64,000 bases of DNA from Phenylobacterium hankyongense (GCF_003254505.1 NZ_QFYP01000001.1:2774001-2838000), one strand, 5' to 3'; shown: positions 24,537 to 33,607, numbered from the stretch's first letter. Numbers and translations: made by a program. The notes: generated from the letters alone by a model not told the origin.

Positions 24537-25637
24537 TCAGGCCCCGACGGGTTGGGTGGCGCCTCCGCCCTGCCGGTTCACGAAGTCACGCGCGACCTTC
24601 ATCGCCCAGGGGGCCTTCGCGAGCAGGGCCGCGACCTTGCCGGGCGGGGTCGCGGCGGCCGAGATCATCCACAGGCCGGAGGGCTGGGCGCCGAAGCGGC
24701 GCTTGTAGGATTCGTCGCCGATGGTGAAGTCGAGGATCAGGTCCTGCCTGGCGATGCAGTCCTTGGCGACGTCTTCGAAGGCGAGGGCGCCGATGGACTG
24801 GCTCTTGTAGGTGACGAGGTCGAAGCCGCCCATGAGCACCAGGAACTGGCGGCGATGGCACAGGCCCCAGATGGCGCCGATCGCCTGACCGTCCACCGAC
24901 AGCCGGTAGGTCCGGGAGAAGCCGCTCGCGGCGCCCTTCAAGGCGACGTCGAGATAGAAGCCGTAGTAGAGGGGGTTCTGCAACAGATCCCCCTCGAACC
25001 GCTCGTTCCGGTACTCCTGCATCGCGCGGAAGGTGTCCGCGATCTGCGCCGCATCCTGCAGGCACTCGAAGCGGACCTCGCCGACGCGGTTCAGCTGCCG
25101 GCGCTTCTTCTGCAGCTCCTTCTCGAACGAGGAGCCGAGGTTGTCGGCCTGCCACTGTCCAATGGGTTCGTAGAGGCTCACGGCGTGCGCACTGACGTCC
25201 ATGGGCGCACGGTCGCCGCCGAACAGCTTCTCGAGCGGCGGAGCCCTGTCGCCGACCTTCTTGATGCGCAGCAGGTCGTAGGGCTTCAGCTGCGTGCGGA
25301 TCGCCTTGCAGACCTTGGGATCGGCGACGATCTGCGCGAACACCGCATCCTCGCAGACCGGCGCGGCGTAGTCGGACACGCCGAGATCGGCGAACTCCAC
25401 CACCCGGATGGCGCCGTGGCGTCGGCGAACCAGCGGGAGGATCATCGCGAGCCTCTGGTCTTCCCGCCAGCGGACGGCGATCACCATGGGCTCCACGCCC
25501 AGCCGGGAGGCGAGATTGAGATAGAGTCCCGCCAGCCAGAGGGGATGCTGGAACGGGGTCGCGCCGGCCCTACCGAACAGGTCGGAATACTCCGGAGACA
25601 AAAAGTCGAAGGAGTTTTCCAGAAGGATATCAAACAC
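24537..25637 (-). CDS. GNAT acyltransferase of the FemAB/CelD (BioF2-like) type
   Basis: The 366-residue protein matches GNAT proteins found in polysaccharide loci, such as CelD/BcsL and the holdfast protein HfsK. It has an N-terminal half-domain (TPFQHPLWLAGLY, VVEFADLGVSDYAAPV) and a C-terminal GNAT domain (about 165-320) with ELQKKRRQLNRVGE, GFSRTYRLSVDGQAIGAIWGL and DLILDFTIGDESYKRRFG. It would acylate an amino sugar or transfer an aminoacyl group on the polymer precursor. The GTG at 25637 is preferred because GGGAGG lies six bases before it; an ATG at 25679 lacks a good site. It is the distal gene of the minus arm, far from the other genes. Confidence 0.8.
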   Translation of the reverse strand: MFDILLENSFDFLSPEYSDLFGRAGATPFQHPLWLAGLYLNLASRLGVEPMVIAVRWREDQRLAMILPLVRRRHGAIRVVEFADLGVSDYAAPVCEDAVFAQIVADPKVCKAIRTQLKPYDLLRIKKVGDRAPPLEKLFGGDRAPMDVSAHAVSLYEPIGQWQADNLGSSFEKELQKKRRQLNRVGEVRFECLQDAAQIADTFRAMQEYRNERFEGDLLQNPLYYGFYLDVALKGAASGFSRTYRLSVDGQAIGAIWGLCHRRQFLVLMGGFDLVTYKSQSIGALAFEDVAKDCIARQDLILDFTIGDESYKRRFGAQPSGLWMISAAATPPGKVAALLAKAPWAMKVARDFVNRQGGGATQPVGA

Positions 25638-25974
25638 TGCTTGCCTCCCGACGGGCGTCACATGGCGATCAATGGTCATGCGCTGCCGGCCAGCAGCTCC
25701 ACCGGATACGACCGGTTCAACGGCCCCTAATACCCAAGGTTTGGCTCAGGAGTTCCGTGGTTGCTGTCGATGTGAAGCCCGCCAGCGCGCCTTCCCGGCA
25801 ATGAAATGAAAAGATGTGATCTGCGGCACATACGAACTCGCCGTGGGGGGTAGTTTCAGCAGGCCTACCGCCAAAGTGGCGTTGCATGTTCTCGCGCTCA
25901 TCCGAGCACGCCGAACTCGCCGACCTGGCTCGCGCCGCCTCATCTGGAGGCCAACCCGCCGAAGGGAGGGAGAC
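25638..25974. other. Divergent intergenic region
   Basis: This stretch lies between the acetyltransferase gene and the small plus-strand gene at 25975. It should hold promoters in both directions. I see no strong -35/-10 pair or repeat, only AT-richer segments near 25720-25850. Confidence 0.4.
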
Positions 25975-26268
25975 GTGCCGACCTACAAGCTTCAAGCCTT
26001 CGATGCGGGCGGCGGTTTCGCATTCGCCGCCACGCTGCGCTGCGACGACGACTATGGCGCCTGCGCCAAATTCAAGGCCCTGGCCCTGGGCGGTCACCGC
26101 GCGGAGCTGTGGCGTGGCGACCGGCGGTTGGCCACGCGCGCCGCCACGCCCAGCGCCGGGCCGGGCGCTGGTCAGGCCGGGGCGGTCGCGGACCCTCGCT
26201 GGACGCCAGGCGCCGGCGCGCGTTCAAGCGCGTCGCCGCATGGAACCGATAACAAGCGTAGCCGTTGA
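25975..26268 (+). CDS. Small conserved hypothetical protein
   Basis: The 97-residue frame begins at GTG 25975 with an excellent ribosome-binding site (GAAGGGAGGG). The first 55 residues (MPTYKLQAFDAGGGFAFAA, then DDDYGACAKFKALALGG and AELWRGDRRLATR) follow a pattern common in small alphaproteobacterial proteins: beta hairpin, helix, then an 'ELWRGDRR' strand. The remaining 40 residues are low-complexity and may be poorly conserved. Function is unknown. The gene precedes a strong bidirectional terminator. Confidence 0.55.
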   Translation: MPTYKLQAFDAGGGFAFAATLRCDDDYGACAKFKALALGGHRAELWRGDRRLATRAATPSAGPGAGQAGAVADPRWTPGAGARSSASPHGTDNKRSR

Positions 26269-26313
26269 TCCGAGGCGACGCTCCATCCCCGTCAGCGGCG
26301 TCGCTGGTCGCTG

Positions 26314-26346
26314 AAGCCCCCGGTCCTCCTGGATCGGGGGCTTTTC
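26314..26346. terminator. Bidirectional rho-independent terminator
   Basis: AAGCCCCCGGTCC and GGATCGGGGGCTT form a long stem around a TCCT loop. The stem is followed by TTTT on the plus strand, and A-rich sequence on the other side gives U-rich RNA on the minus strand. It separates the plus-strand small gene from the convergent RTX hydrolase gene. Confidence 0.75.
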
Positions 26347-26417
26347 GTTGGCGGAGCGACCGCGCCGGCCATCGCCGCCCTGTCGCAGGGACGGCGGGCC
26401 GGCGCGGCGCCGCTACA

Positions 26418-28346
26418 TCAGGCTGCGAAGATCCAGCCGCTGGGCAGGGACGACAGCTGCACGCCCGCCAGCACCATCTCGTTGCCGCCGCCCATGTCGA
26501 TGACCGTGTCCGCACCCTGCTGAGACAGGGTGTAGGTGGTGCCCGGATCCACCTGCACCCGGTCGCCTTCCGAGACGTGGAAATCGGTGACCCGGTCCAT
26601 CCCCGCGGTCTGGAAGGTGTGGAAGATGTCCGCGCCCGCGCCGCCGGTGAGGGTGTCGTTGCCCCGGTCCCCGGACAGCCAGTCGTTGCCGCCGCCGCCA
26701 TATATGACGTCGTCGTTCTGGCCGCCTCGGATGATCTCGTTCCCTGAGCCGCCGTTCAGCGTGTCGTTTCCGATGTTGCCGTAGAGGATGTTGCCGCCGG
26801 TGTGGGCGGTGATCAGGTCGTTGCCCTGGCCGCCCACCAGCCAGTCGTCGCCGCCGGAGCCGCCATCGATGGTGTCGTCGCCCTTGTTGCCGTTGATGTT
26901 GTCGAACCCTGAGCCACCGACGATGGAGTCGTTGCCGTCGTCGCCCCACAGGGTGTCGCCGCCGGACCAGCCGGTGAGCGTGTCGTTGCCCGCGCCGGCA
27001 TGGATGTCCGGAGCCGCCGGAGCGGCCGCGATGTTATCGGCGCCGCTGCCCCCGGTCGTCGGGGGTGGGGTTGGCGCAGGAGCCGGCGTCGGCGTCGGCG
27101 TGGGTGTCGGCGCCGGGCTGGTGGAGCCGCCGACCGGCGTCACCTCGACGATCAGCGGGTGGTCGGTGACGTTGAAGGTGATGTGGCTGGTGGTCCCGAG
27201 CGACTGCACCGGGGCCGTGCCCTTCATCGGGTCGTAGATCGTGACGTTGGCGGCGGTCGCCAGGTCGATAGTGACCGGGGTGTTGGGGGCGGCGATCTCG
27301 GTGTTGGTGTTCTCGTTCCAGATGTCCGGCTCGGCCCAGACGACGATGTCCTTGGCGCCGTTGCCCTCCTGGAACAGCATCTGGCCGCCCCACTGGGGGA
27401 CGCCCTGGATGGCGTAGTCCAGCGTGCCGGTGGCGAAGGCGCCGCTCGCCGAGCCGTCGGTGAGGATGGTGGTGAAGTTGTGGATCGCGGTGGCCGCGAG
27501 CTTGGGGGTGCCGTCCCAATTGTAGAGGCCGAAATGGCTCTCGGCGTCGGTGGGGCCGGCGTTGTGGCTCTCCGCCAGCTCATAGATGAAGGTCTTCGCC
27601 ACACCGCTCTTGGCGGCGTCCATGAACATGTTCAGGAGCTGCTTGGCCTGGGTGGTCTGGTCGACCGCGGTGATGGTGGTGCTGCCGACCGCGGTGGTGG
27701 CGCCGGCCTCGGTGACCACCACCGGCAGGCCGGGGGCGTCGATCGCCGCCGACTTCAGGTAGTTGGACCAGTAGAAGGTCGGGTCGTTGGGGCTCCAGCC
27801 GTAGCCCGGCTGGCCGCCGCCCCAGTAGATGTGGACGTTGCCGTAGTCGGCGCTGGCGTGCATGTCGCCGACCGCCTGATACTTGCTCGGGGTCATGCCC
27901 GAGACGGTCAGCAGGTAGACCGGCTTGTTGGCCAGCACCGGGTCGGCGTTGACGCTGCTGAACAGCGACTTCTGGTAGGCGTCGGATCCGGCGTAGCCGC
28001 TCTGGCCGTTCCAGCTCACCGGCCAGCCGTCGACCTCGTTCGGGCCTTCGATCGCCAACACCCCGCCCGGATGGGCGACCTCCAGGTTGTGCGCCTGGTT
28101 GAGGAAGGTGGTCATGTCGCTCTTGTCGGTCCACAGGTCGAAGTGGATGCCCTGCGACATCAGCGTGTTGATCACGCCGTAAGAGGTGCTGTTGTCGATC
28201 GTGTCACGGACGTTGGACAGCCCGAGATACTTCAGCTCGCTCGCGACCGTCGCAGCGTTGGTGTACTGGGTCCCGGTCCAGGAAAGGTGAGTGTTGACTC
28301 CGAGAGTGGCGATGAAAGATGACGCGTTTTGTGCCGTGTACTGCAA
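26418..28346 (-). CDS. RTX-type secreted glycoside hydrolase (GH39/cellulase-like)
   Basis: The 642-residue protein has a catalytic TIM-barrel domain (about 10-330) with AIEGPNEVDGWP, where the Asn-Glu pair is the usual acid/base of clan A glycosidases, and VVVTEAGA as the likely nucleophile strand. A beta domain (to about 415) is followed by a Pro/Thr linker, about 13 RTX nonapeptides (GAGNDTLTG, GGGNDWLSG and variants) that bind calcium, and a C-terminal type I secretion domain ending WIFAA. There is no N-terminal signal peptide, as expected for type I export. The start is TTG 28346, since a stop lies just upstream. Being in an exopolysaccharide locus, it probably trims or releases the polymer outside the cell. 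No type I transporter is encoded here. Confidence 0.85.
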   Translation of the reverse strand: MQYTAQNASSFIATLGVNTHLSWTGTQYTNAATVASELKYLGLSNVRDTIDNSTSYGVINTLMSQGIHFDLWTDKSDMTTFLNQAHNLEVAHPGGVLAIEGPNEVDGWPVSWNGQSGYAGSDAYQKSLFSSVNADPVLANKPVYLLTVSGMTPSKYQAVGDMHASADYGNVHIYWGGGQPGYGWSPNDPTFYWSNYLKSAAIDAPGLPVVVTEAGATTAVGSTTITAVDQTTQAKQLLNMFMDAAKSGVAKTFIYELAESHNAGPTDAESHFGLYNWDGTPKLAATAIHNFTTILTDGSASGAFATGTLDYAIQGVPQWGGQMLFQEGNGAKDIVVWAEPDIWNENTNTEIAAPNTPVTIDLATAANVTIYDPMKGTAPVQSLGTTSHITFNVTDHPLIVEVTPVGGSTSPAPTPTPTPTPAPAPTPPPTTGGSGADNIAAAPAAPDIHAGAGNDTLTGWSGGDTLWGDDGNDSIVGGSGFDNINGNKGDDTIDGGSGGDDWLVGGQGNDLITAHTGGNILYGNIGNDTLNGGSGNEIIRGGQNDDVIYGGGGNDWLSGDRGNDTLTGGAGADIFHTFQTAGMDRVTDFHVSEGDRVQVDPGTTYTLSQQGADTVIDMGGGNEMVLAGVQLSSLPSGWIFAA

Positions 28347-28726
28347 TTGGCGTATCCAGATTTACGCCCCCACCCCTCCCGTCAATCAAGTAGAACGAAA
28401 GACACTCCAAGGTATCGGCGACCAATAAAACTCCGTTCGACGATCGCATCGTCGATTGGTTGCCGAATCAGAATGTCCCGTCCCTCAAAGGCGGGTGGGT
28501 GTTGCTTAACGACCGGTCGCACGGTTGAGGTTGTGGCAAGTTGGCACAGTCCCGCTTTGTCGCAGCGGTGAAATATCCACTCGACTCAGGGAAAGGCGCG
28601 CGGCCGGCCGGCGCCGCCGGTTGTGGACGCGTGGAGGGCTGTCGGAGCGCCGGACGCCGCGCGAAGATCCGCTAAGTCGCGGTTTCTACAGGCCTATGCC
28701 TGGCCGCGGCCAAGCCGACGGCGGGC
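28347..28726. other. Intergenic region between the paired hydrolase genes
   Basis: No credible gene is present. It should carry the promoter of the RTX hydrolase on the minus strand; the 28370-28450 part is AT-richer. A TGGCAC at 28542 resembles a sigma54 -24 element, but the -12 element is absent at the correct spacing. Confidence 0.4.
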
Positions 28727-30052
28727 TCACCTGAGCTCGATGATCAGCGGATGGTCGGTGAGGCTGACGGTCAGGCGGGTGACCCGGCCGAGCGACTGCA
28801 GCGGGGTGGCGGCCTTCAGCGGATCGTAGACCGCGACCATCCTGGGGGCGGCCAGGCTCACCGTCACCTGGGCGGTGGGCGCGGGGATCGGCGTATGGGT
28901 GGTCTCATTCCAGACGTCGGGCTCGGCCCAGACCACCAGGTCGTAGACGCCGTGCTGCTCCTGGAACAGGAAGTGCTGGCCGGTCTCCGGCAGCCCCTGA
29001 ACGATGTACTCCAGCGCGCCGGGGTTGAAGCCGCCGGTGGCCGAGCCGTCGGTGAGGATCCGCGTGAAGTTGTGGACCGCGACAGCCGCCGGCTTCGGCG
29101 TCCAGTCGTAGCGGAACAGGCCGTAGTGGGCCTCGGAGTTGGTGGCGTCGCCCCGCCGGCTCTCGACCAGTTCGTAGAGATAGGTGGCGGCGACGCCGCT
29201 CTTCGCCGAATTCATCAGCGCGTTGAGGATCTGCTTGGCCTGCGTCGTCTCATCGACGCCGCCCCCCCACAGGTGGGCCGACGAGGCGCCGGTCTCGGTG
29301 ATGACGGTGGGTTTGCCCGGGGCGCCGATCTGTCCCGCCGCCAGCCAGTTGTTCCAGTGGAAGGTGGGATCGGCCTGGCTCCATCCGTAGGACGGCTGGC
29401 CTCCGCCATAATAGATGTGGACGTTCGCATAGTCGGTCGCCCCCGACAGGTCGCCCAGCGCCTCATACTTGCGGGCGTCGAGGCCGGAGACGGTGACGTT
29501 GTAGACCGGCACGTTGCGCAGCAGGCGATCGGCCCTGACCTGGGCGTACAGCGCCGCCTGGAAGGCCGAGGCCGCGGGGTAGCCGCTCTTGCCGTTGTAG
29601 GAGATCGGCCAGCCGTCGACCTCGTTCGGGCCCTCGATGGCGGCCACGAAACCGGGGTGGGCCTGCGCCAGGGCGCCCACCTGGCGCATGAAGGTCTTCA
29701 GGTCCGAATGCGACTCCAGGTCGAACTTGAACCCGGCGCCCGCCAATTGGTCGATGCCCGCGTACGACGAGGCGTCGAGGGAGTCCCGCAGGTTGTGGAC
29801 GCCGAGGTAGCGGGCGCCGGCCGCAACCTTCTGGAGGTCCCCGTAAGGGGTCTTGCTCCAGCCGACGTGCGTGTTGACGCCCAGGCTTCCGACAAATTCA
29901 GACGAGTCGTAGGCGACGTTCGCCAGATGCCTGTCGCCCACCTCAGCTCGGCTGCAGCCCCACTGAAGCGACAGCAGAACCGCGAGAAGGACTCTGCGGA
30001 GAGCCGCGCCACGCAAAGCCCTCGCGGCGCTCGGAGAGTAGGTCTGTGCCAA
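28727..30052 (-). CDS. Exported glycoside hydrolase paralogue without RTX repeats
   Basis: The 441-residue protein is a clear paralogue of the RTX hydrolase: AIEGPNEVDGWPISYNGKSGY, NVHIYYGGGQPSYGWS, TVITETGASSAH and VVWAEPDVWNE all have counterparts. It ends right after the beta domain, with no linker or RTX repeats. Instead it has an N-terminal hydrophobic export signal (LRRVLLAVLLSLQWG). The TTG at 30052 is chosen because GAGGAG precedes it by eight bases and it yields a normal signal peptide; a longer open frame to 30241 has no support. It probably acts in the periplasm or at the surface on the locus polysaccharide, much as PslG does in Pseudomonas. Exact specificity is unknown. Confidence 0.8.
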   Translation of the reverse strand: MAQTYSPSAARALRGAALRRVLLAVLLSLQWGCSRAEVGDRHLANVAYDSSEFVGSLGVNTHVGWSKTPYGDLQKVAAGARYLGVHNLRDSLDASSYAGIDQLAGAGFKFDLESHSDLKTFMRQVGALAQAHPGFVAAIEGPNEVDGWPISYNGKSGYPAASAFQAALYAQVRADRLLRNVPVYNVTVSGLDARKYEALGDLSGATDYANVHIYYGGGQPSYGWSQADPTFHWNNWLAAGQIGAPGKPTVITETGASSAHLWGGGVDETTQAKQILNALMNSAKSGVAATYLYELVESRRGDATNSEAHYGLFRYDWTPKPAAVAVHNFTRILTDGSATGGFNPGALEYIVQGLPETGQHFLFQEQHGVYDLVVWAEPDVWNETTHTPIPAPTAQVTVSLAAPRMVAVYDPLKAATPLQSLGRVTRLTVSLTDHPLIIELR

Positions 30053-30209
30053 GCCGGCGTGCTCCTCATCTGTCGCAGCAGCGCGCGCCGCCCGGCGGAA
30101 CTGGACGCCAGGCGAGCGGGGCCATGACACGCCCGGCGACGCGGTTCTGCAATGGGCGCCCGGCGCCAAGCGGCGGCCAGGGCGCGCGATCGGCGGGTGC
30201 GAACCCAGC

Positions 30210-31103
30210 CTAGGCGTTGACGCTGCGGTGTCCCGCCGCATCGGCCGCCGACGAGCCCGCCCGGCGCAGGGTCCTGGCTCCCGGACCGAAGGCGTATGAC
30301 CACTGCCGGCGGAGCGCGCCCACGGCGCGCACAGGCAGCAGGTAGCCGGCGAGCAGCAGGCCCAGGGTCCGCGCCATGCCGATCCAGCCTGCGGCGCCGA
30401 ACAGCCGCAGGTAGCGCCACTGGACGCGCAGCCGCGAGGTGAGCTGCTGGCGGTAGTGGGTGAACGAGACGCTGCCCTGGCGCAGGCGATAGCTGATGAG
30501 CGGCGTGTTCATCACCTGGACCACGCCCGCGGCGAGGCCGCGCATGAAATAGTCGTAGTCCTCCGCGCGCGGGAAGGCGTCGGAGTACAGCCCGATGCGG
30601 GAGATGTATTCCGCCCGGAACGCCGCCGTCGGATGGATCAGCACATTGTTCATCGCCATGGCGCGGAGCAGGCGGCCCGGATCGACAGGGGGGGTGCGGC
30701 TGCCGGTGAGCGCGCCGCCCTCGTCGATGAGGTCCGCGCCGCCGAACACCGCCAGGCACTCGGGGTGCTCGTCCAGGTAGGCGAGTTGTTTCGAGAAGCG
30801 CGCGGCATGGTTCAGGTCGTCCCCGTCCATCCGGGCGATGATCTGAAACCCCAGGCCAAGCGCCAGGATCAGCCCGGTGTTCAGGGCGGTGGAGATGCCG
30901 ACCTTGCCCTTGAACCGGAACACCATTCCGTCGAGCCCGAAGCGGGCGAAGTCGATCTCCACCGGCACCGCACTGCCGTCGTCGACGACGATCAGGAAGG
31001 GCTTCGCCTCGCACCGTTCGAAGGAGGCCAAGGTCTCCAGCAACTCGGGCCCCGGGTCGCGCAGGGGCATGCAGCAGGCCAGTCGGTCAGCGCCCTGGTT
31101 CAT
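30210..31103 (-). CDS. Family 2 glycosyltransferase
   Basis: The 297-residue GT-A enzyme has the nucleotide-binding start CCMPLRDPGPELLETLASF, FLIVVDDGSAVP, the metal-binding ARMDGDDLNHAARF (DGDD) and a catalytic acidic motif in RAEDYDYFMRGL. A C-terminal basic/amphipathic region may bind the membrane. It follows the GT4 gene by three bases and has a GGGGGGGTGA ribosome-binding site. It would extend the lipid-linked repeat unit in the cytoplasm. Confidence 0.88.
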   Translation of the reverse strand: MNQGADRLACCMPLRDPGPELLETLASFERCEAKPFLIVVDDGSAVPVEIDFARFGLDGMVFRFKGKVGISTALNTGLILALGLGFQIIARMDGDDLNHAARFSKQLAYLDEHPECLAVFGGADLIDEGGALTGSRTPPVDPGRLLRAMAMNNVLIHPTAAFRAEYISRIGLYSDAFPRAEDYDYFMRGLAAGVVQVMNTPLISYRLRQGSVSFTHYRQQLTSRLRVQWRYLRLFGAAGWIGMARTLGLLLAGYLLPVRAVGALRRQWSYAFGPGARTLRRAGSSAADAAGHRSVNA

Positions 31104-31106
31104 GGC

Positions 31107-32267
31107 TCACCCCCCCGCGAGCGGCGCCGGGTGCGCCAGGCCTGAAAGGCGAACCCGCGCCGGCGGCGCGCTTTGAAGCTCTTCGTAGAGGCGGAACAGT
31201 TGATCGTTCATGGTGGCGGACGTGAAGCGCTGCTCGAAGGCCTCGCTCGCCGCCGCGCCCATTCGGACCGCATCCTCCCGGGCCAGGCCCTCCAGGGCGC
31301 GGCCGAGGAAGCCGGGTTCGCGGGTGTCGACCAGCAGGCCGGTGCGCCCATGGTCGATGATGTGCGGGAACGGACCGCCGGCGCTGGCGATCACGGGCTT
31401 GCCCGCGCGCATGGCTTCGAGGGCCACGAGCGGCATGCCCTCCCAGCGCGAGGGCATCACCACGAAGTCCGCCCTGGCCATCAGCTCGCGGACCCCGGAT
31501 CGCTGCAGCCAGCCGAGGATCGCCACATTGGGGGGGCAGGCCAACGCGCGGGTGGCCTCGACCACGTGGCCGCCCGCGACCACCAGTCGCGCCGAGCTGA
31601 GGAGGGCCATCTCCTGCAGGAGAAGATCGAAGCCCTTCTGGTAGTCGGTGCGCCCCACGAACAGCAGCCGCCAGCACATGGGCTGGTCAGGTTCCTGCCC
31701 GTCGCAAGGGCGAGGCTCGGCCGGCTGGGCTTCGGCCGGCGCCGCGGCGATCCCGGAGGGAATGAGCCGCACCTTTCCGCTCCGCCGCCACGCCGCGGGC
31801 AGGAAGGCGTCCTCGTGCGGCGATATGTTGATGATGGCGTCGGTGGCGAGATAGAGGGCGCGCTCTGCCAGCCGAAACAGATCGCGCCCCCTGCTGGGCC
31901 GGCCGGGGTCTATCGCCCAGCCGTGCGCGCAGTAGACGACCCGGCCCTGAAATCCGGTCGTGCTCGCCACCAGGCGGCCGATCGCGCCGGCCAGCGAACT
32001 GTGGAGATGGAGGATGTCCGGCCTTTGCCGGGCGAGCTGTCGCTGCAAGGCGACGGCCAGGCGAGCCAGGCTCGAGAGGTTTCGCCCCGTCCGGGGATAT
32101 CCGACCACGTCGGAACCGCCCGACTGGGCCAGATGCTCCATCTGCGAGGCGGGGGCCAGCAGCACAACGTTGCGTTCGCCGAAGCGCTTGCGCTGCGCCG
32201 GCAGGATCTCGTCAAGATAACTGGCCGGGCCGCCGGGAAGGCTCTCGCAAACATGAAGTATATTCAC
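31107..32267 (-). CDS. Family 4 glycosyltransferase
   Basis: The 386-residue GT-B protein has the N-terminal glycine-rich start MNILHVCESLPGGPASYL and the C-terminal retaining signature FVVMPSRWEGMPLVALEAMRAGKPVIASAGG with its E-x7-E arrangement. The interdomain GRTDYQKGFDLLLQEM is also typical. The GTG at 32267 is preferred because GGAG lies six bases before it; a TTG at 32279 would add four residues. It lies 64 bases downstream of the initiating transferase and directly before the GT2 gene, so it probably adds the second or third sugar. Confidence 0.88.
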   Translation of the reverse strand: MNILHVCESLPGGPASYLDEILPAQRKRFGERNVVLLAPASQMEHLAQSGGSDVVGYPRTGRNLSSLARLAVALQRQLARQRPDILHLHSSLAGAIGRLVASTTGFQGRVVYCAHGWAIDPGRPSRGRDLFRLAERALYLATDAIINISPHEDAFLPAAWRRSGKVRLIPSGIAAAPAEAQPAEPRPCDGQEPDQPMCWRLLFVGRTDYQKGFDLLLQEMALLSSARLVVAGGHVVEATRALACPPNVAILGWLQRSGVRELMARADFVVMPSRWEGMPLVALEAMRAGKPVIASAGGPFPHIIDHGRTGLLVDTREPGFLGRALEGLAREDAVRMGAAASEAFEQRFTSATMNDQLFRLYEELQSAPPARVRLSGLAHPAPLAGG

Positions 32268-32331
32268 GCTACACTCCAATCTACGGGCGGCATTACAGCG
32301 GGGGTGATCTGTCCTGGTCGCTCTCGAGGTA

Positions 32332-33033
32332 CTAATAAGCGTTGGGATCGTGGAACAACGCCGGCACAGTCATGATGATGATCTTCATGTCCAGCAGCAG
32401 GCTCCAGTTATCGATGTAGAAGTTGTCGGCTTGCACGCGGCCCACGAGGCTGTCGGCGTCCCGCAACTCGCCGCGGAATCCGTTGACCTGGGCGTAGCCG
32501 GTCAGGCCGGGGCGGACCCGGAAGCGGGCGCCGTAATTCGGAACTTCGGCCGCCCAGATGCGATCGTGGCTGACCGCATGGGGCCTCGGGCCGACGAGCG
32601 ACATGTCGCCCTTGAGGATGTTGAGGAGTTGCGGAAGTTCGTCCCAGCTGAGCCGTCGCAGGACTGCGCCGACCCGCGTCACCCTCGCGTCGCCCCGGGT
32701 CGCCTGGCGCAATTCGGGCTCCGCGAGCGTCGGGCCTTCCGGCTCGCCGGCGGCCGGTCGAGGCGCGATCGGCTGGGGCGCGGCCGCCCTCATCGACCGG
32801 AACTTGTAGAGCCTGAACTTGCGTCCGCCGAGGCCGGTCCGCTCCTGCAGGAACAGGATCTGGCCGCCGTCCTCGATAAATATGGCGACGGCGATCAACA
32901 GAAAAAGCGGCAGAAGGATGAGCGCGGCGAAAGCAGCCAGCGTGGCGTCGAACAGACGCTTCGCCCCCTGTCTCGGAAGAATCGAAATGTCCTCGAAAAG
33001 GACGTCCGAGATAATCTTCTGCTGGTCAGTCAT
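32332..33033 (-). CDS. Initiating sugar transferase (polyprenyl-phosphate hexose-1-phosphate transferase)
   Basis: The 233-residue protein is a monotopic PGT of the short WcaJ/PssY/PglC type. It has the KRLFDATLAAFAALILLPLF membrane hairpin, FLQERTGLGGRKFRLYKFRSM, KGDMSLVGPRPH and FRVRPGLTGYAQVNG. It lacks the long N-terminal membrane domain of full-size WbaP-type enzymes. It transfers sugar-1-phosphate to undecaprenyl phosphate, starting the repeat unit. An insertion after FRSM (about 30 residues, Ala/Pro-rich) is longer than usual. ATG 33033 is chosen; GTG 33045 is an alternative. It is the first gene of the minus arm. Confidence 0.9.
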   Translation of the reverse strand: MTDQQKIISDVLFEDISILPRQGAKRLFDATLAAFAALILLPLFLLIAVAIFIEDGGQILFLQERTGLGGRKFRLYKFRSMRAAAPQPIAPRPAAGEPEGPTLAEPELRQATRGDARVTRVGAVLRRLSWDELPQLLNILKGDMSLVGPRPHAVSHDRIWAAEVPNYGARFRVRPGLTGYAQVNGFRGELRDADSLVGRVQADNFYIDNWSLLLDMKIIIMTVPALFHDPNAY

Positions 33034-33607
33034 GTGGCCGATCACAGTTCACGGCCGAAAACAGCAGTGCATAGCAAAGCTCGGCCATACAATAATGGGG
33101 TTGTATAGGAAGTCCGACATCATCGTTGAACCGGGGGTGGCGCATTGACCGGCGTCACATTCTTGACGTTGTTGTTGTTATTCATGCGTGGTGTGGCCGA
33201 GCGCTGTGTTAGCCGCATGCGGTTTGACCGGCGGCCATGCCGATCTCCTCACGGACGGACGCCCGCCGGCGGCTCTGCCGAGAAAGCCAGCCACCGTCGT
33301 CGTTCAGCCGTTCTGCCTGCGCCGCCATTGCGAGCGTCCTCGAGCGCGGGCCGTTAGAGCCCGCAGATCTGGCCGCCCAAATCAGGCTTTTGTCGCAAGA
33401 GTTCCGCCGGTGGGTGAAAAGGCTGGCGCCCGGGGCAGAGGCCGCACTGTTCTGGGTTTGGCGGCCGGCGGGCGACGCCTGGGCGTTCCGCACGTCGCCG
33501 TGGATCCGCCGGCGCGAGGTCGAAGTTTAGCCTGCTCGCGCGCCGATGGCTTTGGATCCGTTGCGGTCTGCGCCAATCTATGACCGCTCTGCCATGAGGA
33601 GGCATTC
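33034..33607. other. Divergent intergenic region with possible small gene
   Basis: This is the promoter region for the minus polysaccharide arm and the small plus-strand genes. AT-rich sequence at 33060-33190 is probably the minus-arm promoter. A plus-strand frame at 33237-33530 is listed separately as doubtful. Nothing else is recognised. Confidence 0.4.
33237..33530 (+). CDS. Doubtful small hypothetical protein
   Basis: The 97-residue frame lacks a convincing ribosome-binding site. Its second half (LEPADLAAQIRLLSQEFRRWV and LFWVWRPAGDAWAFR) reads like folded protein and has GC-rich third positions. The first third is Ser/Arg-rich and could be untranslated, with a start further inside. No family is recognised. 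Confidence 0.25.
   Translation: MPISSRTDARRRLCRESQPPSSFSRSACAAIASVLERGPLEPADLAAQIRLLSQEFRRWVKRLAPGAEAALFWVWRPAGDAWAFRTSPWIRRREVEV

Noticed and set aside
27000..28322. 440-codon plus-strand frame opposite the RTX hydrolase
   Set aside because: It is antisense to conserved catalytic blocks and lacks any domain or ribosome-binding site.
28542..28556. Sigma54-like promoter (TGGCAC then CCGC)
   Set aside because: The -12 element is not TTGC and the GG-to-GC distance is one base short. No plus-strand gene follows.
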